In this document: one piece after another, positions 35,994 through 48,450 of the stretch
Numbering within the stretch: position 1 is the stretch's first letter
How the letters are laid out: each line of letters begins with the position of its first letter
NCBI GenBank assembly: GCA_963995525.1
Contig: OZ023214.1
Span: 47,709,883-47,773,882 of the forward strand
DNA length: 64,000 nucleotides
Direction: 5' to 3'
Origin: Escarpia spicata
Lineage: Eukaryota; Annelida; Polychaeta; Sabellida; Siboglinidae
Program-made: the position numbers and the translations under genes
The notes under the pieces: generated by a model
What the model was told of the DNA's origin: nothing
The model's database searches: none
Seen by the model: the letters and a program-made list of their open reading frames with translations, nothing else

Positions 35994-37117
35994 AGACTTT
36001 GATTCTTCAAGCCAATAGTTGTTGCATTTGCAGTGTCACACCATGCAGTATCTTTATCTTATGTTTTCCTACATGTTGTTGTTTGATAGGCGAGATCCTG
36101 ATGAGTGATAAACTTTGGATTCATTATAATGCCTCAAAATTCACATTCTACAATATTTTTTTCAGGATTTTCCTATTGTATACCTGGCTGGTTTGAATGA
36201 CGTACCTGGTAACTTACACTCCATGCAGGTTATGTTTAACCATGTCATTCTTTCAGGACCAGGTATTCAGGCTGGCCGACATTCATCATGACTACATATT
36301 TATATACACTAAAATGAATGTGCTTGACTTTGAGCTAGCAGATGTGCACTTTACATTTATATGCGTCCTACCAAATGCATACATATGAATGTGGCCATGA
36401 CTTTAGCTTGGATTTAGCGTGCTTAATAATATGCTTTCATCTCAATTTTCTCCAGTCTGTGCCGTTATGCTGACCACACTAGTAACTACTGTGTTTGTAC
36501 AGTGAGGGTGACAGGCCACTCTTCCTTTCCATGCACTAATCATACATATATTTGTGGGGATTGTAGGTGGTCAGGACAGGGTGATGATGTGTTTCCACAC
36601 CCATGTTGTTGAGCTTTGATGTATGAACAGGCCATGTTATAAACTACACATTTATGTTGGGCTTGCAAGATGGTCGGCCCAGCGTGATGATGATTTTACA
36701 CACCCATTTTCTAACCTTCTGTTGTGTGAGCAGGCAAGGTTATGTACCACACCGGTATTGTTGGGCTTGCGATTACTTACGCCCATATTGTTGAGTGCTA
36801 TGCGAACAGGCTTTGCTGTGTAACACATATTGGAGTGTGTTAATTGCGGTCAGGTTACACTTAAGTGGGACCTACAAATGTTAATGTGAGTTTAATGTCA
36901 CTTTTGTAGGTGCGCTGTCATCAACACATACCTACCAGCAGACCTTAATAACCGGATTCACTATGTGAATTTCATTTTTTAGGCAATTGTGGCCTGGTTA
37001 CAAGCATATATTACCTGCCAATAGGCCGGCATCACAGCATTATGCCTTTCTCTATTCAGGAAACATGTTAATCCATATGCGCGGAAAACTGCCCTGCTGT
37101 GTTTTCCCATTTCAGCA

Positions 37118-38144
37118 ATGCCTAAGGGAAAACATGGGAGGAAGGGCGGCCCTCCACCTGCAAGCAGACACTCCACGAGGCCAACTCGGATGCCTGCGAG
37201 ACTGGCAGACGACTCGTCGGACAGCTCGGACTGCGACACTGATCTTGCCTCGTTGCGCACCACCATTCTCCATCTGCAGCGACAATTGCAGGAAACGCAA
37301 GCACAACTGACTGAGGCTCGCGGCAACGACAACCGTCCCCCTCAGTTTCGACTCCGACATCGACATCACTACCACATTTTGATACGAAGATGCCAACAAC
37401 CGAGACGCCCACCCCTGCACCTATGCAACAGCCAGGGACATCTTCTAATGGGGGCCAGGACACATACTTTCAAGCTATGCTGGCCAGCACTCTCCAGCAA
37501 ATGACAGGAACGACCCAGTTCGGGCCTAGACAAGGTGAGTCAGCCATGACTCGCTTTTTTATTTTGGGGGCTACGTTGGAACCCAAGATCGAGGCGATGA
37601 TCTGGGCCCACCACTTCTGACCCAAAAGTGTCCTAGTCCCTCGACCCGCTCAGTCAGCTGCCGCATCCACATATGATGCCAGGCAGGGTGACACCAGTCA
37701 CCAACATTGCACACTGGCTGCGTGCATTCAGTACGTATGCCAGTGTGTACGCAGAACGCTACCCTGCAGAGGCACCAGCAATGTTGACATACATGATGCG
37801 AATCATGGACATGCAGAAACGCCACGGTGGGATGGCATGGCGCACATACGATGAGAAATGTCGGCGTGTCCATGCTTTGTTGCCGTCATTGCCGGCTTTT
37901 TCGCCAGAACCGCCGGCAACCAGGACCGGCAGACTCGGGTGTATGCTTCGCTTTGAACAGTAATGGCAAATGTGCCAACAGGCATTGCCGCTACAGGCAT
38001 TGCCGCTACAGGCATTGCCGCTACAGGCATGCCTGCAGTGTCTGTGGAAGAAAAGGACACGTCAAAAGATATTTCCAGAAGCCTCCCAACCCCAGTCCTA
38101 CCCCACAGGCTGGCAACGTACCTAGTAGGGTACGAAAGGGTTAA
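37118..38144 (+). pseudogene. Gag-like region of the Ngaro-like element
   Basis: Opens MPKGKHGRKGG with a basic/Ser-rich start and a heptad-rich coiled coil (LASLRTTILHLQRQLQETQA). It then moves through other frames with TRFFILGATLEPKIEAMIWA and NIAHWLRAFSTYASVYAERY, ending in a CCCH finger (CFALNSNGKCANRHCRYRH) and CSVCGRKGH. At least two frameshifts are needed. The CRYRH segment is tripled by a 15-bp tandem repeat. Confidence 0.75.
37977..38030. repeat. 15-bp tandem repeat x3 in the zinc-finger codons
   Basis: GCATTGCCGCTACAG is repeated three times and translates as RHCRY units, multiplying the last Cys-His pair of the CCCH finger. Confidence 0.9.
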
Positions 38145-38199
38145 GCGAAACCGAATAATTAATGGGTTTTCCTTCGGTTTCCGCATCCCATCAACCATC

Positions 38200-38900
38200 A
38201 CATACAGTTCCCAGAATAATCAGGATGTCAATGATGCTTCAGCCCTAAGGCACCACCAGTTTGTCACCACTACACTAGCACAAGAAGTAACAGCGGGCAG
38301 AATAGCAGGTCCTTTCTCAACTCCTTCATCAGTAGGTGTAGTGCTGTCGCCTCTTGGTGTGGTTGACAAGAAGGCACTAGGCCAATTTTGACTAATTCAC
38401 GATTTAAGTTTTCCTAAAGTGTCAATTCCCACATAGCAAAGGTACACTCAGAAGTACATTATGAATTGCTAAATGACTGTGTCATGATAATCCATGAGAT
38501 TGGACAAGGCTGCTTTGTTGCTAAAGCAGACATTCAAGAAGCATTTCGTATTATCCCTATTCACCCTGCCAATCACACACTCCTCGGCATGACATGGCAA
38601 AGTAAATATTATTTTGATAAATGTCTACCAATGGGTTGCAGCACTTCATGCCAAACATTTTAATGTTTTGCCCAAGCTTTGCAGTGGATTCTTGCAACTA
38701 AATTCCATGTGGAGTACCTGTCTCATATCTTAGATGTCTTTATTTTTCTCGGACCTGCTTAGTCTACCCAGTGCTCCAGGGGTCTTCAGTCCTTCCTGGC
38801 ATTAGCTACTTCTCTTCACATTCCTATTAAGTCCAACAAAACTGTGCTGCCTGCATCAGTGGTTACTTTACATGGTATCGATATTGATACGATGCACGGC
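38200..38900 (+). pseudogene. Reverse transcriptase region of the Ngaro-like element
   Basis: Contains AGPFSTPSSVGVVLSPLGVV, LIHDLSFPKVSIP, AKADIQEAFRIIPIHPANHT and CLPMGCSTSCQTF, in the order of DIRS/Ngaro RT domains (fingers, palm A with AKADI..AFR, primer-grip side). Stops interrupt it (TGA after GQF, TAA after QTF). The YxDD box is not preserved in a readable form. Confidence 0.78.
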
Positions 38901-38968
38901 ATAAGATAAATTCACTTTATCGTCGGAAGAAAGGTTCTTTACACGACATCAGTTCTCTTCTTGGCACT

Positions 38969-39460
38969 TTGTGTTTCGCATGCAGAACAGTCGTGGCCGG
39001 TAGAACGTTTCTCAGAAGAATCCATGACTTAACACGAGGCATCCAGGGAAAACACCACATAATTCGTATTAACCAAGAATCTAGGAAAGATCTGGCTGCC
39101 TGGAAGTTGTTTCTCGACAACTTCAACGGCATCTCTCTCTGTCTGCCTAATACTTGGACATCATCCAACTGTATTTGGTTGTATTCTGATGCCAGTGGGT
39201 TTGGGTTTGCAGTAGTTTTGGGCGGTCGGTGGTTCCAGGGTTCTTTCCCCACATCATGGGTTCATATTAACATTGCTATCAAGGAATTATTACCCATAGT
39301 TCTAGCTGTCCATGGACGGGCCACACTTCTTGCAAATTCACGCATACTGTTTATGTGTGACAACATGAGTGTGGTTTCCATCATTAATTCACAGACGTCC
39401 AAAGATGTAAATATCATGAACCTGACTCGGGAACTCGTTGTAACTTTAACAAGATTTAAC
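38969..39460 (+). pseudogene. RNase H region of the Ngaro-like element, interrupted by a LINE
   Basis: Carries IWLYSDASGFGFAVVLGGRW (first Asp), INIAIKELLPIVLAV (Glu) and LFMCDNMSVVSIIN (Asp). The frame reaches LTRELVVTLTRFN at 39460, and its continuation IKFVSKHVPGKTNIIADALS is found at 42070 after the LINE. Confidence 0.85.
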
Positions 39461-40155
39461 CAAATTTAACAAGATTGCCATCCAGAGAATTAACTCTAGA
39501 TGGCAGGTGGACAAGGAAGCCCTTTGTCTTATCGAGAGTCCAACCCTTTTATTTACATATATCCAGCCCTTCTGAGGTATGTGTCTATTTTATTTTTAAA
39601 CATTCACACTACTAGCACCCACACAATCATCAGATAATCTGTTCCATTCATTCACAGTCCTTTGTGAAAATGAGAACTTTCTTACGTCTAATCTACACTG
39701 CTCCTTTACTAATGTAACTTCATGTCCTCTAGTCTTTCTATCTTTCTTAACTGAAAAAAAACATATTTCTATCAATATTTTCATAACCATTCAATTTTTT
39801 TAACACTTCTATCTGATCTCCTCTTGATCTCCTGGTCTCTAGTGTTGTTAAACCACATTCTTTTAGGCGTTTTTCATAACTAACATCCCTCAGTTTTGGT
39901 ATCATTTTAGTCGCTCTCCTCTGTACTCTTTCTAGCATATGCGATATGGCCTCCACGCTTGTATACAGTATTCTAAATGAGGACTAACTATTGTTTTGTA
40001 CAGCGGTATTATTAGTTCTTTTTCTTTATATGCTATATTTCGCTTAATCAATCCAAGGATTTGATTTCCTTTTGAAGCTGCAATTCCACACTGCTCTGAA
40101 ACCTTCATGTCAGCACTAATTGTCAGCCCTAAGTCTTTTTCTTTTACAGTAGTAC

Positions 40156-41106
40156 TTAGTACAGTTCCCCCATTGTATATTCTACATACTCGTTCCCATG
40201 TCCTGTGTGAAGGCATTTACATTTCCCAAAATTGAACAATATTTGCCACTTTTCAGACCATTTGATCAACCTGTCAAGATCATCTTGTAAATGCTGTCTA
40301 TCTCCATTACTTTTAATCCTTCTAAACACTTTTGTATCATCTGCAAATTTCAACACCTTGCTAGCTATATCATCGTCCAAATCGTTTATATATATTAAGA
40401 ATAATATAGGTCCCAGTACTGATCCCTGTGGAACCCCACTCAAAACTGATTTCTAGTTTGAAGCCTCCCCATCAACAACTACCCGTTGTCTTCTGTCAAT
40501 CAGCCATTTTTCTATCCAGTTAATTATACCATTTTCTATGCCATGGGCCTTTAGTTTAAGCAGTAATCTTTGATGTGGCACTTTGTCGAAAGCTTTTTGA
40601 AAATCTAAGTAGATGATATCTACTGGTGATCCCTCGCCTACCCACTTAGTGATGTCTTCCAAAAAACATAACATATTTGTTAAGCATGACCTCGCTTTTA
40701 GAAACCCATGTTGAGATGGGTTTATCAAGTTATGTTTAGCAAGAAAATCCACCATGTTATCTTTAATTAGTCTTTCTAATAATTTACAAATCACCGATGT
40801 TAAACTCACTAGTCTATAATTATTTGACTTGTTTCTCGAACCTTTTTTAAATAACGGTATAACGTTTGCTTCTTTCCATTCTAAAGGAACCACTCCCTCT
40901 TCTAATGACAAGTTGAAAACTGTTGCAAGCGGTATGCTAATTTGTTCTATAATTTCCAATAGTAGTTTGGGTGGAATACCATCCACTCCAGGTGATTTAT
41001 TATCCGTCATAGCCCTAATTTTCTTAGCTACCATTTCTGGGGTTACAATTAACTGTCTTAAATAGTCTGATTCTACCCCCTTGAACTTAGCCTCTGGTAC
41101 TGGCAA
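40156..41106 (-). pseudogene. LINE reverse transcriptase
   Basis: Contains NKSPGVDGIPPKLL, VDIIYLDFQKAFDKVPHQRL, LSGVPQGSVLGPILFLIYIN and LKFADDTKVFRRI (catalytic FADD). One TAG (about 40453) separates two otherwise continuous segments. The domain text is that of CR1/L2-type (Jockey superfamily) RTs. Confidence 0.88.
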
Positions 41107-41497
41107 TGAACTCTGGTAAATACTGAACTAAAATACTCATTCAGGTCTTCTGCCATTAAGAATCCCTCTGATATTATATTTCAAGCACTATCTTCTAGAG
41201 GACCGACCTTATCTTGAACTTTCTGTTTGCTTCGAACATACGCATAAAAACTCTTCCTGTCATGTTTTATATTACAAGCTAATTTATGTTCATAGCTTCT
41301 CTTTGAATTTCTAATTTCAGCTGTAGCTTGGTTTAGTGCTTCTTTATAAATGTTGTAGTCTTCATCATTTCCAGTACGTCTATATTACTTCCACATCATT
41401 TGTTTATACTTAATTTTTCTAATGACTTCGATAAGTGTTTCTTTTTGGACCGTTTCCCGTGTTTTTTTAAGGGAACAAATATGACGATGATGCAATT

Positions 41498-41990
41498 TCA
41501 CTCTAAGATATTCCAGCATTTTGTTGCTGTCTTATTCTTCAGTGTGTTATTCCAGTCTATCTTTGCTAAATATTTCCTTATGTCCTTATACTTTCCTTTA
41601 TGGAAAGTTCTCCTGTACTGTTTTTTACTATTCCTTTCTGATTTTACTTTGATGGTAAAATGTATTTGGTTGTGATCACTATTCCCCAGTGGCTCACATA
41701 TCTTGATATTGTCAACTAATTCATTCTGTGAGGACAAAACTATGTCTAACACATTCTCTCCCCTGGTAGGTTCTAGCACATGTTGAGAAAGGAAACTATC
41801 TTGTACTAAAACTAAAAACTTGTGGTCCTCACTACTCATACTCTGTTGAGATTTCCATTTTATATGCCCTTGGTTAAAATCCCCCATAATAACACAGTCC
41901 CGTTTGCTCACTTCCCTTATAGCGTTTTGTATTTTTTCATTCTCTTCAACGCTTATGTTTGGACTTCGATAAACTAATCCTGTTTCCTGT
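41498..41990 (-). pseudogene. LINE endonuclease, C-terminal part
   Basis: Reads GLVYRSPNISVEENEKIQNA, then CVIMGDFNQGHIKW (GDFN), EPTRGENVLDIVLSS and PLGNSDHNQIHF (SDH), the last catalytic blocks of AP-type endonucleases. The N-terminal portion is missing because of 5' truncation. Confidence 0.82.
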
Positions 41991-42060
41991 AACTATGTTA
42001 CACCAAACAGCTTCTTCGCAATCTGCTTCTCTGTCTAATTTTATTTCATAAGCCTGTATG

Positions 42061-43076
42061 AGATACAACATCAAGTTTGTATCTAAACATGTGCCTGGAA
42101 AAACCAACATTATCGCCGATGCGCTATCTCGTTTCCAGAACGATTCTGCACACAAGGAGGCTCCTTGGCTCAACCACCAGCCGGACTGCTTACCAACAGA
42201 CTATCTTCCCTGGTGAACACTGCAGGTGGCTTCATTGCAGCATCTTTGGCCCCTTCCACCTGTAGGATATATTCACAAGCGGTAAGCCAGTTGCACGACT
42301 TCGCTGTAACTACTTTTCCAGGAGAATCTTGGTTTCCTGCCTCTGTTCCCTTAACTGGTAATTTTATTGCTCATCTCCTCAGTACAGGATTGTCACCAGC
42401 CTCAGTCACTTCTTGTATGTCAGCAACTGCATTTTTTCACAAATTATTCCAGTTCCCACATCCAACTGGTAATTTTTTTAATCAGACGCGTACTTCTAGG
42501 GGCTCACAAACAGTTGTCAAAATTTGATACTAGGTCCCCGATTACCATACCTATTATACATGCATTTTATGATTCTTCAGGACACGTGACTCAGGCATCT
42601 TATTATGCTTGTCTAGTTCGAGCTATCTACCTGCTAATGTTTCATGGTTTCCTTCGCATCGGTGAAGTCACTAAGTCTCAGAATAACATCATAAACATTC
42701 GGACTCCCTAGTGATAGTTTTTCAACAGGCAAAACACCAATTTGGATCACACATTTCCATCACAATTCCACGCTCACGGACTAGGTACTGCTCAGTGGCG
42801 GCTTTATCTGAGTACATATCTCAAAGGGGTCATGCTTCAGGACCACTATTTTGTGACCCAGATATGTCACCAATCACCCCTCGTCAGCTAAAATCTTTCT
42901 CGTTAGCGTGGTCATCTCTCCATAATCAAAAAATAAAATCTCACAGTTTTCGAATCGGGGCAGCAACATACGCTTCAGCTCAGGGATATTCCGACTCCCA
43001 AATCCAGAGGATGGGCCGTTGTAAATTTTTGGCATTCAAAAAATATATCCGGATTACATCTTTCGAAACATTTTAA
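42061..43076 (+). pseudogene. RNase H tail and tyrosine recombinase of the Ngaro-like element
   Basis: After the RNase H tail, the recombinase N-terminal domain (SLAPSTCRIYSQAVSQLHDF) is followed by YLLMFHGFLRIGEVTKS (catalytic Arg), SHSFRIGAATYASAQGYSDS (H-x-x-R) and GRCKFLAFKKYIRI (Tyr). This R-H-R-Y set is the phage-type recombinase signature of DIRS-order elements. Two frame changes and a TAG at about 42708 break it. Confidence 0.85.
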
Positions 43077-43950
43077 AGATATATGGGACTTTGATATATC
43101 TCAAACCATGGAGTTGGGAGACTTTATTCAAATGTATCTTTACCATGATTATCTGGATCATTTCTCTGTAACGTTGACAGTTAGCTATGTTAACATTGGG
43201 ATTACATCAGAAACTCTGGTGTCTGCCTTACCACAATCTCGACCAAGCCCATTAGCTGGTGATTTGTTTGGTTAAAAATTATCACAATTGGTGGTATTAC
43301 GACCACTATGCATTCATGTATGTTCACGCTTATATATTAGTTGATAAGTAATAGTAATAGACATAGGTATTCACAATATGTATAGAACATTTGTCGGTCA
43401 CGGAGGGCCTAGGTTGGGGGCTTGGTGCATGCTCAGCTCTTCAGCTTTTGGCCGGGAGTAGATGCACATAGCCGGTCACCTCTTAGCCGCGGCTCCCTGA
43501 CATACATTTGATGTGTATGTGTTCATATTTTTGTAGATATATGTGTGCAATTCTAGGCACATTTAGCACTTGAGGGTGGTACTAGGGAGGTGAGGAGAAC
43601 TTATCTACGTTTCTTGGTTTTCAGCTTTGAGACGGAAGTTTGTTCATCCTATCCCTAAGGTACTTTCACTGTGTAGCAGGGCAAACATAGTAAATAAGTT
43701 ACCTTTACTATGCACCCACGTTTCCAATGGCTATCCCTGTGAGTCTGAGACGGGGTTGCTGCATTCGTACAACATTCTCATCTTTTGTCCTCACTTGCTC
43801 CAAAAATGACGTTTGAGGTTTTAATGCGAGAATGGCCTGAACTGTTCACAGGAGGCAACTTCTGCTTTATGCATGATTGGCTGAGCCAGGCCCAGGAACA
43901 CACTTTTGTTGTTGGATTCTGCTGCGCTTTGTGTGGGGTTGTTTGGGTGG

Positions 43951-44115
43951 TTTCTAGGCCCCATATTTATTCCGCTTAGATAGTTAATTACTGGCATTCC
44001 CATCGACAGATATGTACGACTCATCTACGCTTGTAAATTGCCTTTTGCTATCTAGATTGACGGCAATGCCCATTGTCTATCTTTACCATTTGCATTACTA
44101 TTGACTACATGTCAT
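43951..44115 (+). repeat. Ngaro-like element, repeat B1
   Basis: GGCCCCATATTTATTCCGCT through GACTACATGT. Matched by B2 at about 44632-44804 and by a partial third copy at 44805-44900. Confidence 0.85.
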
Positions 44116-44253
44116 TAAAGGGCATTGCCATTTTCCACCCTTATTCCGTGATTCTCTTTCTCTACATAAACCTAGCAACGCGCAGCACGTTCCAATACAC
44201 ATCACATCCTATAACTACACTATAGATGAGGCGAGGAGCAGTGAGTAAAATAA

Positions 44254-44573
44254 GTGTTTAATCCAGCATGAATTAAATACATTTTACTCACAGCACTGAG
44301 ACATAAACATTGGCCAGACACATCTGGACAATGTCATCATTGATGTTGCCTCTGCGCTAAGCTAGATACAGCTATCCCTTGGGAATACAACAGAGGGGGT
44401 CGCAGACAGGTCGCAGAGAGCCTATATCCCAATTAGGGAATAACCCACACTGGTAACCAGGCAGTGACCAAACAGTAGCCAATCACTGCCCAGTATCTGA
44501 ACTGGGGAAACTCAGTCTAAATACCTCTGTCACACAGAAAGTTTGTTTGCTCTCTGCTGTCCGTTTTCTGTTG
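44254..44573 (+). repeat. Ngaro-like element, repeat A2
   Basis: 320-bp direct repeat of A1, located between B1 and B2. Confidence 0.9.
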
Positions 44574-44631
44574 TACCCACCCTCCTTCCCCAACTACTCT
44601 AGCTTAGTCACCCTAGTGTTCTGGATGGTGA

Positions 44632-44900
44632 TTTTCTGGGCCCCACATTTATTCCGCTTAGATAGTTAATTATTGGCATTCCTCATCGACAGATATGTAC
44701 GACTCATCTAGCTTGTAAGGGGAATTGCCTTTTACTATATCTAGGTCGACGGCAATGCCCATTGTCTTGTCTTTACCATTTACATTACCATTGACTACAT
44801 GTAATGGGCCCCACATTTATTCCGCTTAGGTAGTTAATTATTAGCATTCCCATCGACAAATATGTACGACTCATCTATGCTTGTAAGGGGAAATTACATT
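44632..44900 (+). repeat. Ngaro-like element, repeats B2 and partial B3
   Basis: Two consecutive copies of the B sequence (each starting GGCCCCACATTTATTCCGCT). The third stops after AAGGGGAAATTACATTTT, marking the likely 3' limit of the element. Confidence 0.8.
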
Positions 44901-45039
44901 TTGACAAAGTACTCCACGACCAAGTGTGCTTGGCGTGTGTGATCAGTTTAAGAAACTGTTCTGTCGGCATGTGCGTTTCGTTTCAAGATACACATCCACA
45001 TTACATTTTGGTGAACTTCTTATACAAAGTTTCGTCGTC

Positions 45040-45190
45040 GACTGTATTGGGTTATAAAATAACAGCAAATACGAGCTCCGAGAATCTGTAAATCTCTCTG
45101 CAAACTCCCGTCTCAGCAGCTCAATGAATGCTTCGTACATGTCCAGCCTTTCTGGATCGTTGTGTCTCCCACAACCGTAACTTGATCGCG
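45040..45190 (-). pseudogene. NLR C-terminal-exon-like sequence, first of two copies
   Basis: Minus strand reads SYGCGRHNDPERLDMYEAFI and ELLRREFAERFTDSRSSYLL after an AG at 45183-45184. The YGCG...EF..RF spacing resembles the last NLR exon at 18447 (VYGCGLSDQCRHRLKAEFGDRF). No LRR exons were found nearby on the minus strand, so this is either an orphan exon of a lost NLR copy or a small unrelated exon. Confidence 0.4.
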
Positions 45191-45490
45191 AAAGCGGAAA
45201 CAAATTGGAAGAAACAAATTAGAAGAGTTCTTTGGATCGATGTTCTCGTCTTAATAATAATCAATACTACATGTTAGAATACGAGCTCCGAGAATCTGTA
45301 AATCTCTCTGCAAACTCCCGTCTCAGCAGCTCAATGAATGCTTCGTACATGTCCAGCCTTTCTGGATCGTTGTGTCTCCCACAACCGTAACTTGATCGCG
45401 AAAGCGGAAACAAATTCGAAGAAACAAATTAGAAGAGTTCTTTGGATCGATGTTCTCGTCTTAATAATAATCAATACTACATGTTAGAAT
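45071..45490. repeat. Tandem duplication, 2 x 210 bp
   Basis: Units 45071-45280 and 45281-45490 are essentially identical (one difference noticed: AATTGGAAG against AATTCGAAG). Each contains the minus-strand exon-like sequence described separately. Confidence 0.95.
45280..45400 (-). pseudogene. NLR C-terminal-exon-like sequence, second copy
   Basis: Duplicate of the preceding exon-like sequence in the second 210-bp unit. It ends differently (SSYSNM then stop) because the downstream flank is the unit junction. Confidence 0.4.
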
Positions 45491-47405
<1,915 letters not shown>

Positions 47406-47543
47406 CTACTTGTTGAACAAGACAGCGACTGAAGCAAGGACAGCTGCGGGGAAGAGACCGCTGAAGGATCTCCTTGCGCTGCTCTCGCTCTCCGGCAAAG
47501 TTCCCGTGTTACACTTGTCCGACACGCAGCATTGCGAACACAC
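47406..47543 (-). CDS. Ly6-type terminal exon (copy 1)
   Basis: Acceptor CACCTGTGTTGTAG on the minus strand, phase 0. 45 codons plus TAG. Reads VCSQCCVSDKCNTGTLPESE, which contains the C-terminal Ly6/three-finger signature CC..D.CN. A Ser/Arg stretch follows, then a hydrophobic tail (LFPAAVLASVAVLF) ending in Asn-Lys, as in GPI-anchor signals or a short membrane anchor. It is compatible in phase with the Ly6 5' half-exon at 53819-53922. A paralogous exon is at 63639-63779. Confidence 0.72.
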   Translation of the reverse strand: MCSQCCVSDKCNTGTLPESESSARRSFSGLFPAAVLASVAVLFNK

Positions 47544-48114
47544 CTACAACACAGGTGGACACCAGAGAGTACGTCCATCGTTCTTTAGAATGTCGCATCG
47601 TAATACTAAGATTTATCGTTGTGGGAAATAGTTCTAATTTATCTACAAGTACCTACACATACTTGAATTATAATTACAGTATTGTGATTATTTAATTATA
47701 CAGTGAGGATAATTAGATTAATATCACGAATGAAAATTATGATCTATTTACTACGCTTACTTTTGAGTGATAAGAATACATCTGATGTGTAACAACAGTA
47801 ATATTATTATGTTAGAAGTTTAACGTGACAATAACCTGTACCTCATAATCTGGCACAAATCGTTTTGAGCACAACTACACCGTCACGTGACCACATAATG
47901 TAGTTTTAAAATTATAGTGACGTTTATTTAGATAAATAATCATTATTATAATCATAATTATTAAAATTATACACAAAATAGCATTACAGTGTATACCATG
48001 CATACGGACACATGTACTCACATGTTCATCATATAATAGTATTTTGTTTTCTTTTGTACAAAATGCCGCTTTATTCATGATAATGTTATCACACCATTGG
48101 ATTTTATCGTTCAG

Positions 48115-48312
48115 CTAGGTGTTCAAAATTGCATATCCATAGCCCTTTGTGCTGAACATGGTGATAGAGATGTACGCGAGCATACCCTATTAGGCTTGAC
48201 AGCATTGCAGACAGCGGTTTTGTATTCACCACAGTTGAAGTTAGCCACCCTGATATCCGCAGAGTGGCAGCCTCTAGCGTACGTAACTATCCCGTCCTTC
48301 TCGTATCCGTAA
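48115..48312 (+). pseudogene. Armadillo-like exon or fragment resembling HSPBP1/SIL1 C-terminus
   Basis: After acceptor-like ATCGTTCAG the frame reads LGVQNCISIALCAEHGDRDV, REHTLLGLTALQTAVLYSPQ and LKLATLI. The spacing E..D..VREH.L..L..L......S.PQL.L..L resembles the last armadillo-like repeat of HSPBP1-type Hsp70 exchange factors (judged from memory). A GTACGT donor at 48279 or the TAA at 48310 could end it. No companion exons found. Confidence 0.3.
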
Positions 48313-48402
48313 ACCTAAACAAAACAATATTACCACAGTACACAATATAATCATAATACGTTTTCGTGTTGACCCACATTACATTACTTGTAATATATGT
48401 GT

Positions 48403-48407
48403 GTGTG

Positions 48408-48447
<40 letters not shown>

Positions 48448-48450
48448 TGT
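48403..48450. repeat. (GTGC)n microsatellite
   Basis: GCGT tetramer run. Confidence 0.9.

Larger units (their letters stand above)
39461..42060 (-). mobile_element. CR1/L2-like LINE inserted in the Ngaro-like element
   Basis: Minus-strand element, 5'-truncated, about 2.6 kb. It encodes the C-terminal part of an apurinic endonuclease and a full RT palm. Flanks AGATTTAAC (39452-39460) and AGATACAAC (42061-42069) look like a 9-bp target duplication with two mismatches. The 3' end carries TTGTTAAAT-type short repeats. The same 3' end occurs at 4810-5152. Confidence 0.88.
34211..44900 (+). mobile_element. Ngaro-like tyrosine-recombinase retrotransposon, nearly full length, decayed
   Basis: Layout 5' A1 - ORFs - B1 - A2 - B2 (- partial B3), the split direct repeat arrangement of Ngaro-type DIRS-order elements. 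Order on + is A1 (34211-34530), SGNH hydrolase ORF (35.3 kb), gag with CCCH finger (37.1-38.1 kb), RT (38.2-38.9 kb), RNase H (39.0-39.5 kb, resumed at 42.06 kb), tyrosine recombinase (42.2-43.07 kb), B1 (43951-44115), A2 (44254-44573), B2 (about 44632-44804), B3 partial (44805-44900). A LINE interrupts it at 39461-42060. No LTRs, integrase or target duplication. Many stops and frameshifts show it is inactive. Confidence 0.88.
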
